From: Chloroflexota bacterium
Lineage (GTDB): Bacteria; Chloroflexota; Ktedonobacteria; Ktedonobacterales; Ktedonobacteraceae
Direction: 5' to 3'
Assembly (NCBI GenBank): GCA_902810755.1
Contig: CADDYT010000089.1
Coordinates: 1 to 24,752, forward strand
Length of the DNA stretch: 24,752 nucleotides
Position numbers and translations under genes: made by a program. The notes beneath the pieces were generated by a model, which had not been told where the DNA came from, made no database searches, and saw nothing but the letters and a program-made list of their open reading frames with translations. Positions 7,785 to 14,822 of the stretch are shown here, piece by piece (positions within the stretch are counted from its first letter, which is position 1; each line of letters opens with the position of its first letter).

Positions 7785-8234
7785 TTACAGCCCCTGCTCC
7801 TGATGCGCCCACTTCCAGAAGGCGAAAGTGCCATCAATGCCCGAAGAAGTGAAATCATCGAACAACTCCTGATGGATTCCCTCCTCAAGGTCGATCTGAT
7901 ATTCAAGCCGGATGGAGCCGGTGGTATCGGTCGCCGGGTCTTTTACATAGAGGTATGCCTTGGGCCAGCGCCTCAGTTTATTCCACTCGTTACAGAGCAT
8001 GATTGCTTTGCCCCAGTCGTTTTTGGGGATGCGCCTGTCAGACACCCCCCAGACCGAGTAGATATCTTTCTGCTGCCCCTGAACCATCAGATACATATCC
8101 ACGCTACAGCCCATCTCATCATTGTAGGAGAACTGGACGATGAAATCACCATCGCTGTCTCGCAAAAATTTGAGGGAACGCGCTCGAAGATACCGCTCAA
8201 TCATGCTATGGTCGAATCTTTGCACGGCTGCCAT
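7785..8234 (-). CDS. YbjN-like domain protein
   Basis: This is a 149-residue soluble protein. It resembles the YbjN family, called putative sensory transduction regulators and built on a type III secretion chaperone-like fold. The signature is a beta sheet (DGDFIVQFSYNDEMGCSVDMYLMV, seen in two adjacent strands) followed by a helix with CNEWNKLRRWPKAYLYV, close to the family's N-x-WN...RWPKAY pattern. It ends with an acidic helix and FAFWKWAHQEQG. The start at 8234 is chosen because AGGAAAGGAAA lies just upstream, although the frame opens at 8288. Fifty bases separate it from the vWA gene. As an operon member it may be an adaptor or chaperone for the signalling proteins; that is inference. 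Confidence 0.7.
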   Translation of the reverse strand: MAAVQRFDHSMIERYLRARSLKFLRDSDGDFIVQFSYNDEMGCSVDMYLMVQGQQKDIYSVWGVSDRRIPKNDWGKAIMLCNEWNKLRRWPKAYLYVKDPATDTTGSIRLEYQIDLEEGIHQELFDDFTSSGIDGTFAFWKWAHQEQGL

Positions 8235-8312
8235 GAGAGTTTCCTTTCCTGTTTTGAAATCCGTAATCACCGGTCTACTACGCATCAATCACCGGATTGA
8301 TCGAAACGCCCC

Positions 8313-9290
8313 TTACTGGAAGAACTGGTCAAGCTGACGTAAAATGTCGTCGTTTGAACCCCCTTTCTGTTGTGGCTTTGCTGCCGGTTTCTTCTGCCCC
8401 GCCTGAGTGCCGCTCGCTCTCGCAGAGGCATCGAGAGCTTGCTGGATCATCGAAGCAAGATCGCCGCTTTGGGGAACTGGACCCGACTGATGGGCTGGAG
8501 CAGCGTTACTCTGCCCACCCTGATTGCCACCCGCTGCCACAGAGGTACCGAGGGTTTGCTGAATCATCGTAGCAAGGTCGACGCCTTGAGGAGCCTGGCC
8601 CCGCTGAGAGGCCGGAGCGACCGGGGGCGGTTGATAGGCTGGAACGACCGGGGTATCTGGAAAGACTTGAGGTACCTCAGTCCATTGTGCCAGTAGAGGA
8701 ACTTCCAGCGTCTCTCCACTGGTCACCAGCCTGACGGATGTCCATAAGAAGCCGCCACTGATCGGCCTGGCTTCAATCTGTAAACGAGTCGTCCCAACAC
8801 CAAACTGGGCCGGAACCACCCGTACCTGGTCGCTATCTACGACAACATGACCCGGACCGCCCTGGATATCCAGCGTCCCGCGAGCGGGTTGGCCCGGCGC
8901 CAGCGTGCCGAAATCCAGTGTCGGCGGCTGAGCCTTTAAGGCTGATGGTGAACTCGCGAATTGCGGAGCCGTGCTGGCCCCGGTGACGGCAGAAGAAGTA
9001 ACAGTATCGACCGCCAGAAGAATCGAAGCTTCCGGCAGGTCGCGAAGCAGAAGCGCCTCTACGGTGACCTGACGCAAAGCTGAAGTCGGGTCCTCATAAA
9101 GAGCCTGGAGCAACTGGCACCATATCTTGATTTCTTTCATCATTGCCGGATTATATTCAACGCCACTACCAAGCAGTAATGTTCGGAGTTCATTTTCACT
9201 TAAATGAGAACCGCGAGCTACTAATCGGGCCAGACTTCCCAGCAGGGGAGCAAGTTGTTGAATATCTTCCCTCGACAGATGAGAACTCAC
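8313..9290 (-). CDS. Uncharacterised operon-leading protein: helical N-terminus, Ig-like domain, repeated DLAxMIQQ motifs
   Basis: I do not recognise this 325-residue protein. Residues 1-95 look all-helical (LAPLLGSLARLV, ENELRTLLL, IKIWCQLLQALYED, TVEALLLRDLP) and could be a small protein-interaction domain. Residues about 122-205 look like one Ig/ASH-type beta sandwich, opening with PPTLDFGTLAPGQ and including VRVVPAQFGVGTTRLQIEA. The rest is a Pro/Gln/Gly/Ala-rich linker with two copies of a short amphipathic helix, DLATMIQQTL (238-247) and DLASMIQQAL (277-286), and a final NDDILRQLDQFFQ that may be a third. The arrangement suggests a cytosolic scaffold that docks partners through the repeats. 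The start is the GTG at 9290, with AAAGGAG eight bases before it and a strong promoter 47 bases upstream; the GTG at 9311 has no such site. Confidence 0.72.
   Translation of the reverse strand: MSSHLSREDIQQLAPLLGSLARLVARGSHLSENELRTLLLGSGVEYNPAMMKEIKIWCQLLQALYEDPTSALRQVTVEALLLRDLPEASILLAVDTVTSSAVTGASTAPQFASSPSALKAQPPTLDFGTLAPGQPARGTLDIQGGPGHVVVDSDQVRVVPAQFGVGTTRLQIEARPISGGFLWTSVRLVTSGETLEVPLLAQWTEVPQVFPDTPVVPAYQPPPVAPASQRGQAPQGVDLATMIQQTLGTSVAAGGNQGGQSNAAPAHQSGPVPQSGDLASMIQQALDASARASGTQAGQKKPAAKPQQKGGSNDDILRQLDQFFQ
8433..8579 (-). repeat. Two copies of a 30-base coding repeat (DLA[T/S]MIQQ[T/A]L)
   Basis: Copies at 8433-8462 and 8550-8579, 117 bases apart start to start, encode near-identical ten-residue helices. 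They differ at two residues and a few bases. Both are followed by small-residue, Gln/Gly-rich linker. This looks like an internal duplication inside the scaffold-like gene. Confidence 0.75.
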
Positions 9291-9336
9291 TCTACCTTCT
9301 CCTTTTCTCACAGGTTAGCTGTCTGATTTCATCAAT

Positions 9337-9365
9337 ATTATCCATTACTTTCGATTTTCTGTCAA
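9337..9365 (-). promoter_or_regulatory. Promoter of the six-gene signalling/peptidase operon
   Basis: On the minus strand TTGACA (9365-9360) is followed after exactly 17 bases by GATAAT (9342-9337). This is a near-consensus housekeeping promoter. Transcription would begin near 9330, giving a leader of about 40 bases that contains AAAGGAG before the GTG at 9290. The fit of promoter, ribosome-binding site and start is the main evidence that the operon begins here. Confidence 0.75.
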
Positions 9366-9387
9366 GATAAATTAGCCCAAATTTTAC

Positions 9388-9464
9388 TGATAAAACTTGA
9401 TAATAGTAAGGGGATGAATGATAAACTAATAAAATCAAAAGAGTGATAAAAATTTCTCTTATCA
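9388..9464. promoter_or_regulatory. Cluster of TGATAA boxes upstream of the operon promoter
   Basis: TGATAA occurs at 9388-9393, 9398-9403, 9419-9424 and 9444-9449 on the plus strand, and inverted (TTATCA) at 9459-9464. The first three are 10 and 21 bases apart, close to whole helical turns. The last two form an inverted repeat with a nine-base gap. The cluster begins 22 bases upstream of the -35 element. It may be a regulator-binding array or an AT-rich UP-type element; the sequence alone cannot separate these. Confidence 0.45.
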
Positions 9465-9571
9465 GAAATAGAAATATATTAATCAATGATAGCAGTACAT
9501 TCTTTTTATATTAAATGATATATACTATCTTTTTTTGCATAAAATTTCACAGGAAAACCGTTCTGCTTTCC

Positions 9572-9772
9572 TTATCGCCAGCCTCCGCGACCGAGCGCCT
9601 GGAGGAGCTGGGCCTGGTGGCGCGGGCAGAACTGGCTGCTTTTCAGGTCGGTTTCTGCCAGGGTGTTGGAGAAGTGCATGACACAGGCGGGGAGAGGGCA
9701 ATGCTGCAGGCCGTAGGTGTGGCCGAGTTCATGGACGGCCTCTTTGATGCTTTCCCTTTTCTCGTTATCCTG
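9572..9772 (-). pseudogene. Truncated archaemetzincin (C-terminal remnant)
   Basis: Reading the minus strand from 9772 to the TAA at 9574-9572 gives 66 codons with no start codon in an appropriate place. In-frame TGA and TAG codons lie immediately upstream. The peptide contains [16 protein letters not shown], then [13 protein letters not shown], then FCPRH. This is the archaemetzincin zinc-peptidase core HExxHxxGxxHC...CVM...CxxC with the last cysteine replaced by histidine. Intact family members are roughly 170-190 residues, so the N-terminal two-thirds is missing. I find no remnant of it in the 130 bases upstream. The fragment is best explained as a decayed gene; a functional product is unlikely. 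Confidence 0.8.
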
Positions 9773-9900
9773 CTATCATTTTCACGTCGCTGTCTGGCAT
9801 GTTGTGACAGCTATGCGGGAGATGGGACGTAACCTTTTTCGGGATTTTCCCCACTATGGAATAGAGTACTCGGAAAGCAGGCCTGCTGGTTTCGCAACAG
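9773..9900 (+). promoter_or_regulatory. Leader of the sigma-BFN gene with a 12-bp palindrome
   Basis: These 128 bases must contain the promoter of the downstream sigma-factor gene, but no convincing -35/-10 pair is seen. A perfect palindrome AGCAGGCCTGCT at 9876-9887 sits 13 bases before the ATG, where the ribosome-binding site would be. No good Shine-Dalgarno sequence is present. The palindrome could be an operator or a small hairpin that limits translation. Confidence 0.35.
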
Positions 9901-11115
9901 ATGAATGACGAAGAGAAGACAGATGCTGAACTGGTGATGCTGGCGTGTGACGGGCAGCGCGAGGCGTTCGGCGCGCTGGTGGAACGCTACGAAGCGATGG
10001 TACGGCATATTGCTGCGAGCATGGTGGCAAACGAGGAGGTGGCGCGAGAACTGGCTCAGGAGACCATCCTGGCTGCGTACCTCTCGCTGGCGCAGTTACG
10101 CAACGCCGCTCACTTCCGCAGCTGGCTCTACGGCATTGCGCTGAACGTGTGCCGCAGCTACCTGCGCAACAGCAGAAGCGACCCGTACTCGCTGGAGACG
10201 CTGATGGGCGGCATGCGCTGCGATTCTGCCTCGTTCTTTGCCAGGACGATTGACCCGCAGCAGGCATTGGAGGAACACGAACTGCAGCGCGCCGTGCTGG
10301 CTGCCATCCGGCAACTACCGACGAAGGAGCGGTCGGCCACCCTGCTGTTTTATTATGAGCAGTTGAGCCTGGAAGAGATCGCTCGCGCCAGCGGCGCGTC
10401 GATTACTGCCGTGAAAGGGCAGCTGCACCGCGCCAGGAAGCGGCTGCGCATCCAGCTCTCACCTCTCTATAGCGAATATAGCAGGACCAGAACGGCGACG
10501 ATACAGGCGAAAGGGAGCAAGAACATGATACCGGCACGTATTCATTCGGTGCGGGAAATTTCTGAGAACGGGCAAACGGTGGTCGCTCTGCAGGACGAAG
10601 CGGGGCGGCGCGTGGTCCTTATATGGATCGGCAAAAGCGAGGCGCTGGCAATCGCGATGGGCATAACCGGCCTCTCTTCGGCCCGCCCGCTGACGGCAAA
10701 TTTGATGGCCGACCTGCTGAAAGCAACAGGCGTCCAGCTTGAAGAGGTGCGCATCGAGTCGCTCAAAGACGACGTATTCTATGCCGTAATCAAGGTGCGC
10801 AACGGGGAGATCGTGCAGGAAATGGACGCACGGCCCAGCGATGCGCTCGCGCTCGCCGCCCACACGGGCCAGAGCGTTCCCATCTTCATCGCCGAGGAGG
10901 TGATGGAACGCTGCGCGGTGACGGTACCGGAGGGGAGGAAGCTGCGCGGCGGCAATCCCGAACTGGAAGCGGCTCGCGAGTCTGTGCGGAAAAAACTGGA
11001 GGAGATGTACAGCGCCTCCTCCATCATTGAGGCGGCCAAACAACGAGTGGCATATGTCAAAACGGCGGAGCAGATTCTTATTGATGAGCTGACAGAAGAG
11101 GCAAACGCACAGTGA
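9901..11115 (+). CDS. ECF-type sigma factor fused to a bifunctional nuclease (BFN/DUF151) domain
   Basis: This 404-residue protein has two recognisable halves. Residues about 8-185 are an ECF sigma factor: region 2 (EAFGALVERYEAMVRHIA, ELAQETILAAYLSL, FRSWLYGIALNVCRSYLR) and region 4 (QLPTKERSATLLFYYEQL, LEEIARASGASITAVKGQLHRARKRL). After a short linker, residues about 209-340 are a DUF151/BFN domain with VVLIWIGKSEALAIAMG and the hallmark DARPSDALALAAHTGQSVPIFI. The tail (355-404) is helical and charged. BFN proteins elsewhere are stress-linked nucleases or regulators. Joining one to a sigma factor may couple promoter choice to nucleic-acid or ligand binding, which is inference. The frame runs unbroken through the junction, so this is a true fusion. 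No good ribosome-binding site precedes the ATG. Its last 38 bases overlap the convergent histidine kinase gene. Confidence 0.9.
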   Translation: MNDEEKTDAELVMLACDGQREAFGALVERYEAMVRHIAASMVANEEVARELAQETILAAYLSLAQLRNAAHFRSWLYGIALNVCRSYLRNSRSDPYSLETLMGGMRCDSASFFARTIDPQQALEEHELQRAVLAAIRQLPTKERSATLLFYYEQLSLEEIARASGASITAVKGQLHRARKRLRIQLSPLYSEYSRTRTATIQAKGSKNMIPARIHSVREISENGQTVVALQDEAGRRVVLIWIGKSEALAIAMGITGLSSARPLTANLMADLLKATGVQLEEVRIESLKDDVFYAVIKVRNGEIVQEMDARPSDALALAAHTGQSVPIFIAEEVMERCAVTVPEGRKLRGGNPELEAARESVRKKLEEMYSASSIIEAAKQRVAYVKTAEQILIDELTEEANAQ

Positions 11116-14104
11116 AGGTGGAACCCTGCTGTTCCTGGCTTTCGACGGTGATGGTTCCTCCGTGATGCGTGACCATCTGCTGGACGCTGCTGAGGCCGAG
11201 ACCGGTGCCGGCGATCTTGCCCGTGACGTTAGCGGCGCGATGGAATGGCTCAAAGATGTGGGGGAGGTCAGCGGCAGGGATGCCAATGCCGTAATCGCGT
11301 ACACGCACGATAGCCCAGACGCTCCCCTGCTCCTCCTGTCGCTCCAGAGAGACCTCGACCTGTGCGCCATTCGGTGAGTATTTGATGGCGTTGGAAAGCA
11401 GGTTGGTCAGGATGCGTTCCAGGCGCACGGCGTCGAACTGGCCGATGAGGGAGTCCTCTGTTGTCTGGAAGATGATCGGATGGCTGGTCGTTTGCCAGTG
11501 TTCGGCGATGACCTGTCGCAGCAGCGTCACCAGATCGAGCTGGCTCAACTTTGGTTGCCGGTCGCTCTGAAGATGGGCGAGGTCGAGCAGTTCGTTGATC
11601 TGCGCGGTCATGCGCGAGGAAAGCGCGTCGATGCGCGTCAGGAGCATGGCAAGCTGCCCCTGATCGGGGGCGCGGGCATGGGTGAGCAAGCGGTGCGCAA
11701 GCTGAGCGTAGCCCTTGATGGCGCCGAGCGGGTTTTTCAGATCGTGCGTCACGAGCGAGAAGAGTTCGTCGCGCGAGCGCAGCGCCTGCTGAACCTGCTG
11801 GAAGAGGTGGGCAATTTCCAGGCGGGCGGCCACCCGCGCCAGCAGTTCGCGGGCCGAGAAGGGCTTCACAAGGTAGTCATCGGCCCCGGCCTGCAGGCCT
11901 TCGATGGTCGCCTCCTCACCGGCGCGGGCAGAGAGCAGGATGACGGGCAGCATGCGCGTAGATGGCCGATTTCTGATAGCCTGAAGCAACTGGAAGCCGT
12001 CCAGCCCCGGCATCATCACATCGCTGACGACCAGATCGGGCGGCTGTTGCTCGATCTGGCGCAGCGCCGTCAGCCCGTCCCGAACGGCTTCGACCGTGTA
12101 GTACGGGCTGAGGATGCGCGTGATATATTCCAGCATATCTGCGTTATCATCGATCACGAGCAGGCGCGCCCGGGGCCGCTCGTGATCGGCTGTTGCCGCC
12201 GCGAGGATCTGCCCCTGTTCTGTCCAGAGTGGCGAAACTATCGTCTCCCCTGCGCTCGCTGGCAGCCAGCGCAGGGCTTCCTCCACATAAGATACCACCC
12301 CGGACGAGGTTGAAGGAAGCGTTCGCCGCGTACCGAGGCGTTCGGCGGGCAGATGGGCCATGCCGCGCGGCAGCGAGACGGTGAAGGTGGTTCCCTGGCC
12401 CTCTGTGCTGCTCGCGCTGATGGAGCCGCCGTGCAGGCGCACCAGTTCCTGTACCAGGGCCAGGCCAATACCCGTCCCTTCAAACGCGCGCGCGCGCGTG
12501 TTGTGGACGCGATGAAAACGCTCGAAGACGTGGGGCAATTCCTCCGGCGGAATGCCCACGCCGGTATCGCGCACCTCCAGCATTACCGCCCGTTCGTCAG
12601 CACGCAGCGCCACGACGATCTCGCCTTCAAAGGTGAATTTGAAGGCATTGGAGAGCAGGTTGAGGACGATCTTCTCCCACATCTCGCGGTCAACGTAGAC
12701 CGGTTCAGGCAGCGGGGGGCAGTTGACGACGAGCCGCATGCCAGCGCGTTCGATGGCAGAACGGAAGGCGCTGGCGAGATCGGCGGTGAAGGACGCGAGA
12801 TCGACGGGTTCGTAGACTGCCTCGATACGGCCCGCTTCGATACGGGCGAAGTCAAGCAGGGAATTGACGAGTTTGAGCAGGCGCAGGCTGTTGCGCTGCG
12901 CCATTTCCAGACGCTCACGCTGCTCCGGCGACAGCGGATGTGCCTCGTCGATCAGGGCATCGGTAATCGGCCCTTGCAGGAGGGTGAGCGGCGTGCGAAA
13001 TTCATGGCTGACGTTGCTGAAGAAGGTGGTCTTGGCGCGATCTAACTCGGCCAACGCCTCCGCCCGCGCGCGCTCCTCATGGTACGCCTGCACGCTCGCG
13101 ATATTGGCGGCAATCTGCCCGGCGACGAGATCGAAGAAACTGCGGTAATCATCATCGAGCGTGCGGCGCGGGGAGACGCCGACAATGAGGAAACCATACA
13201 GACTTTCCTGGCCGGGCCGGACAATCGGCAGGATCAGCACGGAGCGCGGCGTTACTCCATCTCTCGCCGGGAGAGCAACGGCATAGGTCTCCGGGATGTT
13301 TTCAATGAGGGCCGCTTTGCCATTCGCTGCGACCTCTCTCAAGAGGGTAGAGGCAGGACACATGCTCTCACCGGAGACAGTCAGGCTGAGCGGGCTGACA
13401 GGCGTATTGCTCATAATGCCGCTAGAGCCGACCAGTTGCGCCTGCGTTCCCTGTCGGTTGAGCAGGTAGAGCAGGGTGAAGGGCAGATCATCGGGATTTT
13501 TTGCCAGCGTCCCGGCAGCCAGGCAACAGACCTCTTCGGCGCTGTGGGCCTCGGTACTCTGGGCCGCCAGTTCGCCCAGCGTGCGCAGGCGCCGCTCGCC
13601 CAGCACGCGCCCGGTTGTCTCCGTCACGGCGGTAAAGACGCCTCCGATGCCGCCGCTCTCGTCACGAATGGGGCTGTAGGAGAAGGTAAAGTAACATTCT
13701 TCGATATAGCCGTTGCGGTTCAGCAGCAATAATTGATCGTCGGACCAGGTGGCCTCGCCCCTGCTCAGCACGCCTTCGAGCATGGGGCCGATAACATCCC
13801 AGATCTCCGGCCAGCACTCTTTGCCGCGCTGGCCCATCGCCTGTGGATGTTTGGTGGCCCCAAGCATCGGACGGTAGGCGTCGTTATAGAGCATCACAAG
13901 TTCGGGCCCCCACCAGATAAGGATGGGGAAACGTGAGGCGAGGCAGATACTGACAGAGGTGCGCAGGCTCTGCGGCCACTGCTCTTTTGGCCCCAGCGGC
14001 GTCTGGCTCCAGTCTATGGAGCGCATTAACATTCCCATCTCGCCGCCGCCGACGAACAGATCATTTATGGTTGAAGGGAGCGTTGGCCCAGAATCGCTTA
14101 TCAT
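11078..14104 (-). CDS. Hybrid histidine kinase: PAS-like, GAF, HisKA-HATPase, receiver, HisKA-HATPase
   Basis: This 1008-residue soluble sensor kinase has no membrane segment. Residues 20-170 form a PAS-like sensor of the type beginning MRSIDWSQTPLGPKEQWPQS. Residues about 180-340 look like a GAF domain. The first kinase core has SHEFRTPL (H367), an N-box (NLLSNAFKF) and DTGVGIPPEELPHVFERF with GTGIGLAL. A receiver domain spans about 646-765 (D652/D653, phospho-acceptor D695 in SDVMMPG, K747 in LVKPFS). A second kinase core follows (THDLKNPL, H787; NLLSNAIKYS; DYGIGIP; GTGLGLSS), ending in the typical GSTFTVRLPL. Two complete cores around one receiver suggest an internal phosphorelay. The C-terminus is real although it overlaps the convergent sigma-BFN gene by 38 bases. 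The signal and output partner are unknown. Confidence 0.93.
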   Translation of the reverse strand: MISDSGPTLPSTINDLFVGGGEMGMLMRSIDWSQTPLGPKEQWPQSLRTSVSICLASRFPILIWWGPELVMLYNDAYRPMLGATKHPQAMGQRGKECWPEIWDVIGPMLEGVLSRGEATWSDDQLLLLNRNGYIEECYFTFSYSPIRDESGGIGGVFTAVTETTGRVLGERRLRTLGELAAQSTEAHSAEEVCCLAAGTLAKNPDDLPFTLLYLLNRQGTQAQLVGSSGIMSNTPVSPLSLTVSGESMCPASTLLREVAANGKAALIENIPETYAVALPARDGVTPRSVLILPIVRPGQESLYGFLIVGVSPRRTLDDDYRSFFDLVAGQIAANIASVQAYHEERARAEALAELDRAKTTFFSNVSHEFRTPLTLLQGPITDALIDEAHPLSPEQRERLEMAQRNSLRLLKLVNSLLDFARIEAGRIEAVYEPVDLASFTADLASAFRSAIERAGMRLVVNCPPLPEPVYVDREMWEKIVLNLLSNAFKFTFEGEIVVALRADERAVMLEVRDTGVGIPPEELPHVFERFHRVHNTRARAFEGTGIGLALVQELVRLHGGSISASSTEGQGTTFTVSLPRGMAHLPAERLGTRRTLPSTSSGVVSYVEEALRWLPASAGETIVSPLWTEQGQILAAATADHERPRARLLVIDDNADMLEYITRILSPYYTVEAVRDGLTALRQIEQQPPDLVVSDVMMPGLDGFQLLQAIRNRPSTRMLPVILLSARAGEEATIEGLQAGADDYLVKPFSARELLARVAARLEIAHLFQQVQQALRSRDELFSLVTHDLKNPLGAIKGYAQLAHRLLTHARAPDQGQLAMLLTRIDALSSRMTAQINELLDLAHLQSDRQPKLSQLDLVTLLRQVIAEHWQTTSHPIIFQTTEDSLIGQFDAVRLERILTNLLSNAIKYSPNGAQVEVSLERQEEQGSVWAIVRVRDYGIGIPAADLPHIFEPFHRAANVTGKIAGTGLGLSSVQQMVTHHGGTITVESQEQQGSTFTVRLPLLSAHQ

Positions 14105-14252
14105 CTATTTCAAATATTCTTTCTTCGCACTCTCTCAATCAATGCTCAGGAAGGATACTGGGGAGACGCGATTTCTCCCACAACAATCTGGCCAACCTGC
14201 ACCATGAACCGAGCTTCTGATGTACCCCTGGGAAATACAACAATACGCGGCA

Positions 14253-14281
14253 AGTATATCACTCTTTTGTACTATTAGCAA
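14253..14281 (-). promoter_or_regulatory. Predicted promoter of the hybrid histidine kinase
   Basis: On the minus strand TTGCTA (14281-14276) precedes TATACT (14258-14253) with a 17-base spacer. This implies a leader of about 140 bases before the ATG at 14104. The leader contains an inverted repeat, GGGAGA / TCTCCC with a seven-base loop (14161-14179), without a T-run, so it does not look like a terminator. The -35 element lies 17 bases past the stop of the upstream acetyltransferase gene. Confidence 0.55.
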
Positions 14282-14297
14282 GCCCAACCATTGGAAT

Positions 14298-14822
14298 TCA
14301 GGCCGACGTTTCCGCTTGCAGTTCCAGCAGCATAAACTCTTCATCATAGTAGCGGTCGCCGAGTTTGAGGGCGCGGGGAGCGAGGCCGTAGGTCTGGAAG
14401 CCGAGGGAGCGGTAGAGGTTGCGCGCAGGCAGGGCAGTGGTAACGACACTGAGATGCAGTTGTTCCAATCCAGGCTGTTGCTTCCCATAGTTGATCACCG
14501 CCTGCATCAGCGCCCTGGCTATGCCCTGACCGCGCGCTATGGGAAGGACATAGAGGCTGATAATTTCGCCTTTGTGACGCTCCTTGCTCCCTGCTGGACG
14601 CATAAAAGCGACCATGCCAACAAGGGCCAGGGTATCGTCGAACGCGCCGAAGTAGAAATTGTTTTCGCCACCGTGCCAGAGGCGTTGGAGAATAGACTCC
14701 CTGCCGCGAGCAACGGTTTCTTCGTAGGTCGAGCCGAACGATTCGGGGCTTTCGCTCAGCGCCTGCAAGCGCAGCGCCCATAAGGCTTCCAGATCATTTT
14801 CGTTAAGCCTGCGTATGACCAT
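14298..14822 (-). CDS. GNAT-family N-acetyltransferase
   Basis: This 174-residue protein shows the complete GNAT fold. It has the N-terminal strand-helix VIRRLNENDLEALWALRLQAL, central strands EIISLYVLPIARGQGIARAL carrying the acetyl-CoA-binding R-G-Q-G-I-A loop, and motif B in ARNLYRSLGFQTYG. It would transfer an acetyl group from acetyl-CoA to an amine; the acceptor cannot be predicted. Two adjacent ATGs (14825 and 14822) overlap the DinB gene's TGA. The second is preferred because GAGAAGG is too close to the first. The overlap implies translational coupling, as the last gene of the parAB transcript. An upstream extension of the frame to 15176 is the DinB gene read in another frame. Confidence 0.88.
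   Translation of the reverse strand: MVIRRLNENDLEALWALRLQALSESPESFGSTYEETVARGRESILQRLWHGGENNFYFGAFDDTLALVGMVAFMRPAGSKERHKGEIISLYVLPIARGQGIARALMQAVINYGKQQPGLEQLHLSVVTTALPARNLYRSLGFQTYGLAPRALKLGDRYYDEEFMLLELQAETSA

Larger units (their letters stand above)
9312..9571. other. AT-rich intergenic region
   Basis: About 260 bases of strongly AT-rich sequence contrast with the GC-rich surroundings. Beyond the operon promoter and TGATAA cluster I see no gene. A 64-codon minus-strand frame here begins with TTG, lacks a ribosome-binding site and overlaps the promoter. The far end (about 9500-9560) has T-runs but no clear hairpin terminator. Confidence 0.6.

Noticed and set aside
9292..9486. 64-codon hydrophobic minus-strand frame
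   Set aside because: It starts with TTG without a ribosome-binding site, overlaps the operon promoter and lies in AT-rich sequence where Ile/Leu/Phe codons arise by chance.
11480..13732. Several plus-strand frames of 190-280 codons opposite the hybrid kinase
   Set aside because: All are antisense to conserved kinase and receiver motifs; no independent coding evidence.
14220..14783. 187-codon plus-strand frame opposite the acetyltransferase
   Set aside because: The minus strand encodes a complete GNAT fold; this is its shadow.
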